Below, one piece after another: positions 34,848 to 45,000 of a stretch of 64,000 nt of DNA. The stretch is taken from NCBI GenBank assembly GCA_963754535.1, contig CAVWGG010000014.1, positions 156,095-220,094 on the forward strand. Reading direction: 5' to 3'. This DNA is from RPQJ01 sp963754535. GTDB lineage: Bacteria; Pseudomonadota; Gammaproteobacteria; Steroidobacterales; Steroidobacteraceae. The notes beneath the pieces are model-generated. The model did no database searches, was not told the origin of the DNA, and saw only the letters and a list, made by a program, of their open reading frames with translations. How positions within the stretch are numbered: position 1 is the stretch's first letter; every line of letters starts with the position of its first letter. The position numbers and the translations under genes are program-made.

Positions 34848-36482
34848 ATGCTCATCCGCAAGACACCGCCGCGCGCGCTAGCCCTCGACGAGCCGATCCG
34901 CCACCTGGAGGCGCACAAGCGTCCAGTGACGCGGCGCGATTTCCTGTCGCAGGGCATTGGCACGGGACTCGCGACCATCGCCGCACCCAGCATTTTCAGC
35001 CTGTTTGCCAACCCCCGTTCGGCCATGGCCGCCTTGTCGCCCGACATCGAGGCACTCAAGACCACCTGCGGCATCGACGTGCAGGGGGCAGGCAAGATCC
35101 CGTTCATCTGCATCGACCTCGCGGGCGGCGCGAACATGGTCGGCTCGAACGTGCTGATCGGCGGACCGGGCGGACAGCTCGATTTCCTGAGCACCGCGGG
35201 TTACGGCAAGCTCGGCCTGCCGGGTGACATGCTGCCGGGCATGACCAACGCGACGACGGGCACCAGCTTCACCGACTCTCGGCTCGGACTCGCGTTCCAC
35301 AGCGACAGCGCATTCCTGCGCGGCATCCTCGATCGCGTCGCACCGGCGACGGCGGCGTCGATCAACGGCGCGGTGATTGCCGCGCGCTCCGAGAACGACA
35401 CGGGCAACAACCCGCACAACCCGATGTACGGCATCCACGCGGCGGGGGCGGACGGATCGCTCGCCACGCTGGTGGGCTCGCGCGCTTCGGACTCGGGCGG
35501 CAATTCGATGGCACCGGCGGGGATGATCGACCTTTCGGTGCGTCCCACCAAGGTGGACCGGGCGAGCGACGTCACCGGCCTCGTCGACACCGGGCAGCTC
35601 GCGAGCCTGCTGAGCCTCGACGACACGGTGGCCGTGATGGAGGCCATCCAGCGCATCAGCGACCGCAAGCTCAAGGTCATCGATCCGAAGCAGCCCTGGG
35701 CCGATCCGAAGCAGACGACCGTCACGCGCAACGAGGTCGTGCGCGAGCTCGTCAGCTGCGGCTACGTCAAGGCAGCCGACGTCGTCGATCGCTATGGCGA
35801 CCCGACCAGCCTCAATCCCGACCTCGATCCGGACATCGTGGGCGCGGGCGGCATCTTCAGCCGCACCGAGTACGACAACGATGCGGAGTTCCGCAAGACC
35901 GCGGCCGTCATGAAGATGGTGCTGTCGGGTTACGCGGGCGCGGGCACGATCACGCTCGGTGGCTATGACTACCATGGGCAGGGGCGTTCGACCGGCGAGT
36001 TGCGCGACCTGCGCGCGGGCCGCTGCATGGGCGCCTGCCTCGAGTACGCCGCGCGCCGCGGCCTGCCGCTGATGCTCTACGTGTTCTCGGACGGCTCGAT
36101 CTCGGCGAGCGGCCAGGTCGACGACACGACCGATGGCCGCGGCAAGTTCATGTGGACCAGCGACAACCAGGCCACGGCCGCGTCGTTCTTCCTGGTCTAC
36201 AATCCTGGCGGTCGACCGAGCCTGGTCAGTACGGGCGCGGGAGGAGCGGCACGCCATCAGCAGATCGGCTATTTCCGTGCGGATGCGTCGGTCGAGACAG
36301 CCTCGAGCCCGGCCGCCGGCAACGTCAACCTGCTGGCCGAGACCGTGGTGCTGAATTACATGGCCCTGCACGGTGAACAGGCCCAGTTCACGTCGCGCTT
36401 CCCGCGCAACGGGCTCGGCAACCCGACGCTGCAGGACAGCCTGATCGCTTTCAATCCAATCGTGAGCGGTCGCATCGGCTAG
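34848..36482 (+). CDS. DUF1501 family protein with Tat signal
   Basis: 544 residues from the ATG at 34848. The N-terminus carries a twin-arginine signal (TRRDFLSQGIGTGLATIAAP). The body matches DUF1501, an alkaline-phosphatase/sulfatase-fold family: GGYDYHGQGRSTGELRDLR and LPLMLYVFSDGSISASG are characteristic. The Tat route implies folding in the cytoplasm, often with a cofactor. DUF1501 proteins are frequently encoded next to haem c proteins with DUF1800- or planctomycete-cytochrome-like domains; their activity is unknown. It starts 26 bases after the LamG gene. Confidence 0.87.
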   Translation: MLIRKTPPRALALDEPIRHLEAHKRPVTRRDFLSQGIGTGLATIAAPSIFSLFANPRSAMAALSPDIEALKTTCGIDVQGAGKIPFICIDLAGGANMVGSNVLIGGPGGQLDFLSTAGYGKLGLPGDMLPGMTNATTGTSFTDSRLGLAFHSDSAFLRGILDRVAPATAASINGAVIAARSENDTGNNPHNPMYGIHAAGADGSLATLVGSRASDSGGNSMAPAGMIDLSVRPTKVDRASDVTGLVDTGQLASLLSLDDTVAVMEAIQRISDRKLKVIDPKQPWADPKQTTVTRNEVVRELVSCGYVKAADVVDRYGDPTSLNPDLDPDIVGAGGIFSRTEYDNDAEFRKTAAVMKMVLSGYAGAGTITLGGYDYHGQGRSTGELRDLRAGRCMGACLEYAARRGLPLMLYVFSDGSISASGQVDDTTDGRGKFMWTSDNQATAASFFLVYNPGGRPSLVSTGAGGAARHQQIGYFRADASVETASSPAAGNVNLLAETVVLNYMALHGEQAQFTSRFPRNGLGNPTLQDSLIAFNPIVSGRIG

Positions 36483-36489
36483 GAGTCCA

Positions 36490-37857
36490 TTGAACGCATC
36501 GATACCGAGCGGCCTCCTGCAAGTCCTGCGCTGCCCACGCTGCGCCGGCGTGCTCGAGGGCGATTCCGCGCTGAGTTGCGCGGCGTGCGGTGCGCGCTAT
36601 CCCGTGATCGACGGCATGCCGTGGCTGTTGCACGCGCCGGAACTCGCGCTCGCCGAATGGCGCGGCCGGCTGCATGCGATGACGACCCACCTCAAGCGGC
36701 AGGCCGCGCAGTACCGCGCCGCGCTGCGTCCGGACGTCACGCGTCCCACGACACGCAGCCGGCTCAAGTTGTTGGCCATGGCCTGTTCGGATCACGCGCG
36801 GCGCCTGCAGGCGCTGCTGGCGCCGCTCGAGACCGAAACTGAGCCGGCGGCGGCTGCAACGTATGCAGCGCTGGCCCCGGTCGTCGCGGCGGCCCAGGGG
36901 CTCGCAAGCTACTACGCCAACGTGCACCGCGACTGGAACTGGGGCGAGGAAGAGAGTCGCGCTGCGTGTGAGGCCGTCCTTCGTGCGCTGGGCAGCACGC
37001 GCGTGGAGAGACTGCTCGTGCTTGGCAGTGGGGCAGGGCGGCTGCCCTACGATCTGCACGCGATCCTGCGTCCCGCGCTGACCGTCGCCGTCGACATCAA
37101 TCCGCTGCTGATGGGCGTCGCGCGCCGGATGTATGCGGCGGAGCGCGTCGATCTTTACGAGTTTCCCGTCGCGCCGCGCGACCTGGCGAGCCACGCCTTG
37201 CTGCGCACGCTGACCGCGCCAGCCCGCGCCGAGCCAGGCCTGCATCTCGTGTTCGGCGACGCCAAGCAGCCGCCGTTTGCGCCGGGCAGCTTCGACACGG
37301 TCGTCACGCCTTGGCTGGTCGACATCGTCGATACCGATCTCGAATGCCTCGCGGCGACCGTGAATTCACTGCTCGCGCCGGGCGGACGCTGGGTCTGTAC
37401 CGGCACGCTGTTCTTTCAGCAGGCCGAACCCGCGCAGGCCTACTCGAGCGAGGAAGTGCAGGAAATCGTGGCGGGGGCGGGTTTTGAGCCACCCGAGTTC
37501 CAGGCGTCGCGCCAACCGTACCTGGCGTCGCCGGCGAGCCGGCACGCGCGGATCGAGGAGGTCGTGACGTTCGCAGTCCACAAGCAGCGTGAGGCGGAGT
37601 TGCCGCTGCGTCCTTTGCCGCCCTGGCTGGCTGATCCGCGGCATCCGGTTCCGCTGTTGCCCGAGGTCGCCGACCACGCGCTTGCCCTCCGCGTGCGTGG
37701 CTACGTCGCTGCGCTGGTCGACGGCCGGCGTTCCCTGAGCGACATCGCGGCGAAACTCGTCGAGGAGCGGCTGTTGCCCCCGACCGAGGCGACTGGCATC
37801 GTGCGTGACTACCTGCTGCGCCTGCACGACGAGGCCCAGCTGCGGACCGGAATCTGA
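36490..37857 (+). CDS. SAM-dependent methyltransferase with N-terminal zinc ribbon
   Basis: 455 residues from a TTG directly after AGGAG; no suitable ATG lies nearby. The N-terminus is a Trm112-like zinc ribbon (CPRCAGVL...CAACGARYPVIDGMPWLL). The middle is a Rossmann methyltransferase: LVLGSGAGRLPYDL (motif I), VAVDINPLLM (motif II), LVFGDAKQPPFAPGSFDTVVTPWLVDIV. The layout recalls N2227/carnosine-methyltransferase-like enzymes. About 90 C-terminal residues resemble a PqqD-like peptide-binding winged fold. Cytoplasmic; the acceptor could be a peptide or a protein of the same operon, but this is inference. It starts eight bases after the DUF1501 stop. Confidence 0.78.
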   Translation: MNASIPSGLLQVLRCPRCAGVLEGDSALSCAACGARYPVIDGMPWLLHAPELALAEWRGRLHAMTTHLKRQAAQYRAALRPDVTRPTTRSRLKLLAMACSDHARRLQALLAPLETETEPAAAATYAALAPVVAAAQGLASYYANVHRDWNWGEEESRAACEAVLRALGSTRVERLLVLGSGAGRLPYDLHAILRPALTVAVDINPLLMGVARRMYAAERVDLYEFPVAPRDLASHALLRTLTAPARAEPGLHLVFGDAKQPPFAPGSFDTVVTPWLVDIVDTDLECLAATVNSLLAPGGRWVCTGTLFFQQAEPAQAYSSEEVQEIVAGAGFEPPEFQASRQPYLASPASRHARIEEVVTFAVHKQREAELPLRPLPPWLADPRHPVPLLPEVADHALALRVRGYVAALVDGRRSLSDIAAKLVEERLLPPTEATGIVRDYLLRLHDEAQLRTGI

Positions 37858-37866
37858 GGTTTCACG

Positions 37867-38841
37867 ATGCGACGCTTTGCACTGCTCATGGCCTTGAACC
37901 TGCTGGCCGGCCTCCCGGCCGCGCGTGCCGCTTGGTACGAGCGCGAAGAAGCCATCATGGGCACGCGCATCGCGGTGCAGCTCTGGAGCGACGATTCCGT
38001 CCTGGCCGTGAATGCCATCGACGCGGTCATGGCCGACATGCACCGCACCGACGACCTCATGAGCACCTACAAGCCGGAGAGCCAGCTCTCGCAGGTCAAT
38101 GCGCACGCCTTCGAGCGTCCAGTGCAGGTGGATGCCGACATCATTGACGTCGTGACCAAGTCGCTCGACTATTCGCGCATCAGCGACGGCGCGTTCGACA
38201 TCACCTACGCCAGCGTCGGCTACCTCTACGATTACCGCGCACACCAGCATCCGACCGACGCACAGATCGAGGCCGCATTGCCGGGGGTCGATTACCGGCA
38301 CCTGCAGGTCGACCCCGTCGCGCGCACGATCCGTTTCATGAAACCGGGCATGCGCATCGACCTCGGCGGCATTGCCAAGGGCTGGGCGGTCGATCGCGGC
38401 GTCGAGATCCTGCGGCGCATGGGGATCGAGCACGCGATGGTCAATGCCGGTGGCGACACGGCGCTGCTCGGCGACCGGCTAGGCAAGCCATGGGTGGTCG
38501 GTATCCGTGATCCGCGCAAGCAGGGGGCGGTGGTGGCACGCATCCCGCTGCAGGACGAGGCGATCTCGACGTCGGGCGATTACGAGCGCTACTTCGAAGA
38601 AGACGGCCGGCGTTATCACCACATCCTCGTGCCGGGCACCGGTAAGTCGCCGGATGCCGTTCGCAGCGTCACGGTCGTCGGCGCCAATGCGACGCGCACC
38701 GACGGACTGACCAAGACGGTCTTCATCCTGGGTGTGGAGCGAGGCATGGAGTTCGTCCGCAGGCTCGGCGACGTCGAGGCGGTCATCGTCGATCGCGACG
38801 GCCAGATCTTCTATTCGGCGGGCCTCGAGCCCCCGCAATAA
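37867..38841 (+). CDS. apbE: FAD:protein FMN transferase
   Basis: 324 residues with a signal peptide (LLMALNLLAGLPAARA). Full ApbE fold: EAIMGTRIAVQLW, DDLMSTYKPESQLSQVN for FAD binding, IDLGGIAKGWAVDR, VNAGGDTALLG, and the C-terminal Mg-site segment TRTDGLTKTVFILG. It covalently attaches FMN to Thr/Ser of exported proteins. No Rnf/Nqr or other known target is adjacent, so a protein of this locus (perhaps one of the barrels or the DUF proteins) may be the substrate. It lies nine bases after the methyltransferase and 110 bases upstream of the riboswitch. Confidence 0.93.
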   Translation: MRRFALLMALNLLAGLPAARAAWYEREEAIMGTRIAVQLWSDDSVLAVNAIDAVMADMHRTDDLMSTYKPESQLSQVNAHAFERPVQVDADIIDVVTKSLDYSRISDGAFDITYASVGYLYDYRAHQHPTDAQIEAALPGVDYRHLQVDPVARTIRFMKPGMRIDLGGIAKGWAVDRGVEILRRMGIEHAMVNAGGDTALLGDRLGKPWVVGIRDPRKQGAVVARIPLQDEAISTSGDYERYFEEDGRRYHHILVPGTGKSPDAVRSVTVVGANATRTDGLTKTVFILGVERGMEFVRRLGDVEAVIVDRDGQIFYSAGLEPPQ

Positions 38842-38911
38842 GTGATGGGTGCGGCTGGCGGGAGCGAAATGTGACGCACCGCAAGTGTCTGGCATCCCGA
38901 ACCCCGCCGAT

Positions 38912-38947
38912 TTGACAGCAAGGCGAGCCGCAGACAACGATGCTGTC
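38912..38947 (+). promoter_or_regulatory. Putative promoter for the riboswitch-led operon
   Basis: A consensus TTGACA lies at 38912-38917. With an 18-base spacer a weak -10 candidate (AACGAT) ends near 38941, placing the transcript start just before the riboswitch aptamer. The -10 match is poor, so confidence is moderate. Confidence 0.45.
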
Positions 38948-38951
38948 TACT

Positions 38952-39034
38952 GAAAAAGGGCAAACCCGCCGAAAGGCGGGGACGCAAAGCCACCGGTCTT
39001 CGGGACGTTCCCATGACAGCGGGGTTGCCAGGTG
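38952..39034 (+). promoter_or_regulatory. c-di-GMP-I (GEMM) riboswitch
   Basis: The sequence follows the GEMM-I aptamer piece by piece. aaaaagggcaaaccc is the 5' conserved strand, a GAAA tetraloop closes the stem ccgcc/ggcgg at 38968-38980, and ggacgcaaagcc (38981-38992) is the invariant core. A variable P3 arm starts at accgg, and gcggggttgcc (39020-39030) pairs back with the 5' strand. The ligand-discriminating base (G20 in Vc2 numbering) is G, as in c-di-GMP rather than cGAMP sensors. No U-tract terminator follows, so control of translation initiation, or a terminator I cannot see, is possible. It governs the TlpA/TPR/ExbB/ExbD operon downstream. Confidence 0.93.
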
Positions 39035-39070
39035 CAACGCAGGACACTCGATTCAAGTGCCCCGAACGGG

Positions 39071-39550
39071 GTGCTACTCAAATGGATGGCTGCGGCAATT
39101 GCCGCGACCGTCTGCATGCCCGCGTTTGCCGCGCCCCCCGCGCTCAATTCCATCGCGCCTGACTTTGCCCTGAAGGGCATCGACGGGCGCAACCAACGAC
39201 TGTCGGAGTACCGCGGCGAACCCGTGGTCTTGTACTTCTGGGCCAGTTGGTGCGGGCCCTGCCGCGAGTCCGTCGCGGCCCTCGATACGCTCGCGCGGAG
39301 TTCCGGCACGCCCATGCTGGGAGTCAATCTCGACGGCGCCGACCGCGCGGCCGCGGTTGCCGGGTCGTTGCACATTGCGACGCCGACACTCGTCGATGCC
39401 GAGCAGTCCGTTGCACGGACCTACGACGTCGCGAAGCTGCCGCTCACCTTGCTGCTCGATGCCGAGGGACACGTGCGCGCGTCCTGGTCCGGCGTCCCGG
39501 CCGATCTATCCGAACTCACCCCGCAACTCGAACGCCTGCGTAAGGACTGA
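39071..39550 (+). CDS. TlpA-like periplasmic thioredoxin under riboswitch control
   Basis: 159 residues if translation starts at the GTG at 39071; a GTG at 39032 (touching the aptamer) and an ATG at 39086 are alternatives, none with a strong ribosome site. Signal peptide ending MPAFAAPPAL. Thioredoxin fold with WASWCGPC and cis-Pro segment VAKLPLTLLLDA. First gene after the c-di-GMP riboswitch and 15 bases before the next gene. It is the second TlpA of the locus and is not a close copy of the one at 26,390. Confidence 0.85.
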   Translation: MLLKWMAAAIAATVCMPAFAAPPALNSIAPDFALKGIDGRNQRLSEYRGEPVVLYFWASWCGPCRESVAALDTLARSSGTPMLGVNLDGADRAAAVAGSLHIATPTLVDAEQSVARTYDVAKLPLTLLLDAEGHVRASWSGVPADLSELTPQLERLRKD

Positions 39551-39565
39551 CGGAGTTCCGCCCGC

Positions 39566-40120
39566 ATGAAACCGAAACCCAACCCGATTCTGCGCATAGC
39601 GCGACTGTTCACGGTGTTCGCGTTGCTGGCGGCCCCGCTGGCCGCACTGCCGTCCGACGGCGACGCGGCGAACCTTAAGACCGTCGACCAGGACGTGCAG
39701 GCGCTGAAAAAACAGCTCATCGAACTCAATCGCGACCTGTTCAAGCTCGAGGAAGAACTGCTGTACCCGGCGAGCACGCAGGTGGCCGTGTTCCTGTCCG
39801 TCGACGTGGGGACGTTCTTCGCGCTCGATTCGGTGTCGCTCAGGGTCGACGACAAGGAAGTCGCGAATTACCTCTACACGGAGCGCGAAGTGCAGGCCCT
39901 GCATCGCGGTGGCGTGCAGAAGCTGTATCTCGGCAACCTGAAGTCCGGGAACCACGAAATCGTCGCGTTCTTCACCGGCAAGGGTCCGCACGACCGCGAC
40001 TATCGCCGCGGCACGACGCTCAAGGTCGACAAGACCGTCGGCGCCAAGTACGTCGAGCTCCGCATCAGCGACCGAGCAGCGTCGCTGCAGCCGGAGTTCG
40101 TCGTGCGGCAGTGGGAGTAG
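39566..40120 (+). CDS. Secreted coiled-coil/beta protein of a TonB-like (Agl/Glt-type) cluster
   Basis: 184 residues with a signal peptide (FTVFALLAAPLAALPSDGDA). Residues ~35-65 are a short coiled coil (DQDVQALKKQLIELNRDLFKLEEELL), and the rest is beta-rich (VAVFLSVDVGTFFALDSVSLRVDDKEV) like an Ig/transthyretin-type domain. I do not recognise a named domain. Comparable small proteins open the TPR-ExbB-ExbD-AgmX clusters of proteobacteria. Followed 32 bases on by the first TPR gene. Confidence 0.7.
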   Translation: MKPKPNPILRIARLFTVFALLAAPLAALPSDGDAANLKTVDQDVQALKKQLIELNRDLFKLEEELLYPASTQVAVFLSVDVGTFFALDSVSLRVDDKEVANYLYTEREVQALHRGGVQKLYLGNLKSGNHEIVAFFTGKGPHDRDYRRGTTLKVDKTVGAKYVELRISDRAASLQPEFVVRQWE

Positions 40121-40152
40121 GGCGAGCCCCTGGCTTCCTCGGCATCCACGCC

Positions 40153-42042
40153 ATGCGTCAGCGATCCTCCACCGCCCGGCTCTACACGCTCTGCATCATC
40201 CTGGTGCTGGGCGCCGCTGCGGCGTGGACGGCGCACGCGGACGAACCGGCCCGTGACGCACCGCCTCCGACCAAAATCCGCGACCTCGACTACGGCGACG
40301 TGCTGTTTCACTTCTTCCAGGACGACTACTTCGAGTCCATCGTCCGGCTGGAAGCGAACCGCGACTTCAATCGGCTGAGTCACCACGCCGCCGAAGCGGA
40401 ACTGCTGTCGGGCGGCCTCTACCTGTCGCTGGGCCTGCACGCCGAAGCGGAACGTATCTTCGATCGGCTGCTGGCGGGTCCGGTGGCGCCTTCGGTGCGT
40501 GACCGTGCCCGCTTCTATCTGGCGCGCATCGGCTACCAGCGCGGTTACTACGAGGAGGCGCTCCGCAACCTCGGCTACATCGAGCAACCGCTGGCCGGCA
40601 AGCTGGAACCCGAACGCCGCCTGCTCGAGGCGAACGTGCTGATGAGCCTCGGGCGCTATGGCGAGGCAGCAAAACGCCTCGAGAGCTGGAGCGACACAAG
40701 CGGCTGGTCGAATTACGCGCGCTTCAACCTGGGCGTGGCGCTGGTGCGGGCGGGCGACACGGCGCGCGGCCGCCAGTTCCTCGAACAGGTGGGAACGATG
40801 CCGGCCGCCAATGAGGAGCAGGCGTCGCTGCGGGATCGCGCCAACCTGGCGCTCGGCTTCGCGCTGCTGCAGCAGCAAGGCGGCGAGGAGCCCGCGGCGG
40901 TGCTGAGCCGCGTGCGTCTGGACGGGCCGTTCACGAACAAGGCGCTGCTGGCGCTCGGCTGGGCCGAAGCCAACGCCAACCATCCGGAACGCGCGTTGGT
41001 GCCCTGGCTCGAATTGCAGCAGCGGAAGATTCTCGACGCCTCCGTGCAGGAATCACTGATCGCCGTGCCGTACGCGTACGTCAAGCTGGCGTCCAACGGG
41101 CAGGCGTCGCAGCAATACCGTTCAGCCGTCGATGCCTTTGCGCGCGAATCGCGCCGCATCGACGAATCGATCGCAGCCATCCGCCAGGGCGGGTTCCTCG
41201 ACTCCATCCTGTCAGAGATGCCGAAGAACGATCGTCCGGGCTGGTTCTGGCAGCTCGAGACGCTGCCGGATGCGCCGCATACGCGCTACCTGTATCACCT
41301 GATGGCCTCGCACGAGTTCCAGGAAGGCCTCAAGAATTATCGCGACCTGCGGCTGATGCAGGCCAACCTCACGCGTTGGACGGACTCGCTCGAGGCGTTT
41401 GGCGCGATGATCGAGGCGCGTGAGATTGCAGCGACGCAGCGCGAGCCGCGCCGGCAGGAAATGCTGGCGGGCACCGACCTCGAGTCGCTGGCGCAGCGGC
41501 AGCAGGCGCTTGCGGGACGCTTCGCGCAGGTCGAGGCAAGCCGCGATGTAGCCGCGCTCGCGTCGCGACCGGAGCTGGAGCAGTGGGAGGCGCTCGCCCG
41601 GATCGACGCGACGCTGGCCTCGATGCCTGCTGGGCCCCAGCGCGAAGACTTTGCCGAACGTGCGCGACTGCTGCGAGGCGCGCTGTCGTGGGAGCTGGAT
41701 CGTGCGTACAAGGTGCGCGCGGCGCAGACCCGTCGCGATCTGAAGCAGACGCAAGCCGCGCTGGCAGAGGCCGGGACGCGACTCGCCGCCATCGGTGAGG
41801 CAGGCGATCTCGTGCCGCAGAAAACGCAGGGTTTCGCGGGTCGCGTCGACGAGTTGTCGGAGCGCGTCGCCCGCATCGCGCCCCTGGTGGAGGCCACGGC
41901 CCTCGCACAGGAACGCGCGCTTTCCGACATCGCGGTCGCGGAGCTGCAGGCGCAACAGAAGCGCCTCGGCAGCTACTCGACGCAGGCGCAATTCGCGCTG
42001 GCCTCGCTCTACGACGGTGCGACGAGCGGGGGCGGCAAGTGA
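40153..42042 (+). CDS. Exported TPR-repeat protein
   Basis: 629 residues from the ATG at 40153 (a GTG at 40111 overlapping the previous stop is possible but would precede the signal sequence). Signal peptide LYTLCIILVLGAAAAWTAHA. The N-terminal half has degenerate TPR helices (SGGLYLSLGLHAEAERIFDRLL, ARFYLARIGYQRGYYEEALRNL, NLGVALVRAGDTARGRQFLEQ). The C-terminal half is long helical and coiled-coil-like, rich in Gln, Ala and Arg. Probably a periplasmic scaffold. Its stop overlaps the next GTG start by four bases. Confidence 0.78.
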   Translation: MRQRSSTARLYTLCIILVLGAAAAWTAHADEPARDAPPPTKIRDLDYGDVLFHFFQDDYFESIVRLEANRDFNRLSHHAAEAELLSGGLYLSLGLHAEAERIFDRLLAGPVAPSVRDRARFYLARIGYQRGYYEEALRNLGYIEQPLAGKLEPERRLLEANVLMSLGRYGEAAKRLESWSDTSGWSNYARFNLGVALVRAGDTARGRQFLEQVGTMPAANEEQASLRDRANLALGFALLQQQGGEEPAAVLSRVRLDGPFTNKALLALGWAEANANHPERALVPWLELQQRKILDASVQESLIAVPYAYVKLASNGQASQQYRSAVDAFARESRRIDESIAAIRQGGFLDSILSEMPKNDRPGWFWQLETLPDAPHTRYLYHLMASHEFQEGLKNYRDLRLMQANLTRWTDSLEAFGAMIEAREIAATQREPRRQEMLAGTDLESLAQRQQALAGRFAQVEASRDVAALASRPELEQWEALARIDATLASMPAGPQREDFAERARLLRGALSWELDRAYKVRAAQTRRDLKQTQAALAEAGTRLAAIGEAGDLVPQKTQGFAGRVDELSERVARIAPLVEATALAQERALSDIAVAELQAQQKRLGSYSTQAQFALASLYDGATSGGGK

Positions 42043-45000
42043 GCGCGCCACGCCACCTGTGGGTCGCGGTTGCGTGCGTGCTTGCGGGCAGCTGGTCGGG
42101 CACGGCCGAGAGCGCCCGCAAGAGAGCCGAGCCGACGCTGGGCTCACTTGCTGGCCGCAGCGCGCCGGTGGATCGCGCGCAGCCGGTGCAGGCCGCGCCC
42201 GACGACGCCGCGGACAGCTACGCGGCGTTCCTGCAGATCGATGGCGCGGATCCGGCGCTCAAGGCGCAGGCGCTGCGCCGGCTCGGCGACCTGCGACTCG
42301 AGCAGGCAGCCGCGCTCAGCGCCGAGGGCGACGTGCCCGACGCCGCTTCGCAGGCGAAGGCGCGCGAAGCCGTCGCCGCGTACCAGGAACTGCTGCGCGA
42401 TTACCCGGACTACGCTGCGCGGGATGCGGCCCTGTATCAACTCGCGCGCGCGTCCGAGGTCGCAGGTGACGCCGATGCCGCGATGGCGGCGCTCGATGAA
42501 CTGGTACTCCGGCATCCGCGAGGCGCGCATGCCGACGAGGCACAGTTCCGCCGTGGCGAAGTGTTCTTCAGCGCGAAGCGCTACGCCGAATCCGAACAGG
42601 CGTACGCGGCGGTGCTCGCGATGGGCCCCGCCAGCACGTTTCACGAGCAGGCGCTCTACAAGCGCGGTTGGGCGCAGTTCAAGCTCGGCGACAATGCAGC
42701 GAGCAGTCGTGACTTTCTTGCGCTGCTCGACACCGTGCTGGTCCAGGATGGACAACTGCGCGACGTTGCGCAGTTGACGCGGCCCCAGCTGGAACTGTCG
42801 GACGACGCCCTGCGGGCCTTGAGCCTGATGTTCGCTGCGGACGAAGGCGCGGCGTCGCTGCAGGCCGCACTGTCGCAGCGTGGCCCGGCGCCGTACGAAT
42901 CCCGGCTCTACCGCGCGCTCGGCGACCTCTACGTCGAGAAGGAACGATTCCAGGATGGCGCTGAAGTCTACCGCTCGTTCGCTCGGCGACAGCCGCTCGA
43001 TCCTGAAGCCCCACTGCTGCTCGGCAAGGCGACCGAGGCCTATGGCAAGGCGGGCTTCAATGCGCTCGTGCTCGAGTCGAAGCAGGAACTCGTCGAACTC
43101 TACGGGCCGCGCAGCGCGTACTGGGCGCAGCGGGGCGCGAACATCAATCCGCGCGTGAGCGCGGCCGTCCAGGCGAACCTGCTCGACCTCGCCCGTCACC
43201 ATCATGCCCTGGCGCAGAAGAAGGGCGGCGAGGCCGATCGTGACGCGGCCGTGCGCTGGTACCGCGAGTATCTCGACGGCTTCGATGCCTCGGCGGAAGC
43301 GCCGGCAACGCGCCTGCTGCTCGCCGACCTGCTGCTCGAGGGTTCGCGCTTCGCCGAAGCGGCCGACGAATACGAAAAGGCTGCCTACAGCTATAAGGAC
43401 GCGCCCGAAGCGGGCCGCGCCGGTTACGCCGCATTGGTCGCGCTCGACCAGGCCGCGGCAACGATACCTGAGGCCGAGCGGCCGGCGCTGCGCCAGCGCG
43501 CCATCGAATCTTCGTTGGTGTTCGCGAGCACGTTCCCCGAGCACGTCGAAACGCCAGGCGTGCTGACGCGCACCACCAAGCAGCTGTTCGATCTCGGCGA
43601 TCGGCAGCGTGCGGAATCGGTCGCACAGAGCGTGCTGGCGTTGGGACCGCGCGCCGATGCCGGGCAGCAGCTCGTTGCCTGGACGGTGCTTGCGCACACG
43701 TATTTTGACTCCTCCCGTTTTGCCGAAGCCGAGCGTGCCTACGGTGAGATCGTGGCGCGCACGCCTGCCAGCGACACGCAGCACGCGGAGGCCATCGAAC
43801 GCCAGGCGGCGGCCGTGTATCGACAGGCTGAAGCCCGCCAGGCCGCCGGCGACCATGCCGGCGCGGTGCAGGACTTCCTGCGGGTCGCCGCTGTCGCGCC
43901 GTCCTCGCCGATTCGTGCGAAGGCCGAGTTCGACGCCGCCACGTTGTTGCTGCAGGACAAGCAGTGGACCACGGCGGCCACCGTGCTCGAGGGTTTCCGC
44001 GCCACCTATCCAGGGCACGAGCTCGCCGCCGACGTGGACCGCAAGCTGGCTGTCGCGTACGTCGAGTCCGGACAGCAAGCCAAGGCCGCCGCCGAGTTCG
44101 AACGCGTGGCGGCCCGTGTAACGGAAGAGCCCGAGGTGCGCCGAACCGCTCTCTGGCAGGCGGCGGAGCTGCAGGTCGCTGCCGGCGACCGTGCCGCTGC
44201 GAGCCGTGTCTACGCGGAGTACGTCATGCGCTATCCGGTGCCTGCCGGCCCCGCATTGGATGCACGCCAGACTCTCGCCGACCTCGCGCGCGACGCCAAC
44301 GACGCCGCGGGCCGCCAGCGCTGGCTCGAGGACATCATCGTCGCTGATGGGGCTGCGGGCGCGGAGCGCACGGATCGCACGAAGTTCCTCGCGGCGACTG
44401 CGTCCCTTGAACTCGCGCGGCCGCTCGATGCTTCCGCCCGCTCGATCCGCCTGGCGTTGCCACTTGAAAAGTCTCTCCCCGCCAAGCGCAAGGCCCTCGA
44501 GGCGGCGTTGGGTGCTTACGGCCGCGCCGAGGAGTATGGCGTAGCGCAAGTCACGACCGCGTCGGCATTCGCGATGGCGGACCTCTACCGTCACCTTGGC
44601 AAGGCGCTGATGGAGTCGGACCGGCCGCGGAATCTCGACGCCGAGGAGCTCGAGCAATACGACGTGCTGCTCGAGGAGCAGGCATTCCCGTTCGAGGAAA
44701 AGGCGATCGGCATCCACGAACGCAACGCGCGGCTCGCGGCGCAGGGAATCTACGACGAGTGGGTGCAGAAGAGCTACGCCGAACTGGCGCAGCTCATGCC
44801 GGGCCGTTATGCACGGGCGGAAGTAGCCGATGCGCCGGTGGCGCCGGTGACAGGGCCGGCACTGCCGCCGGAGACCGACCCGGCGGTCCAGAACCAGCTC
44901 GGCGTGCAGAAGCGCCAGGCAGGCCAGTTCGCGGATGCCAAGGCGGCGTACGAACGCGCGCTGACGCTCGATCCAAACTACGCCGATGCCGAGCGGAACC

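Noticed and set aside
38952..39034. cGAMP (GEMM-Ib) or other riboswitch class
   Set aside because: The specificity position is G rather than A and all c-di-GMP-I core elements are present.
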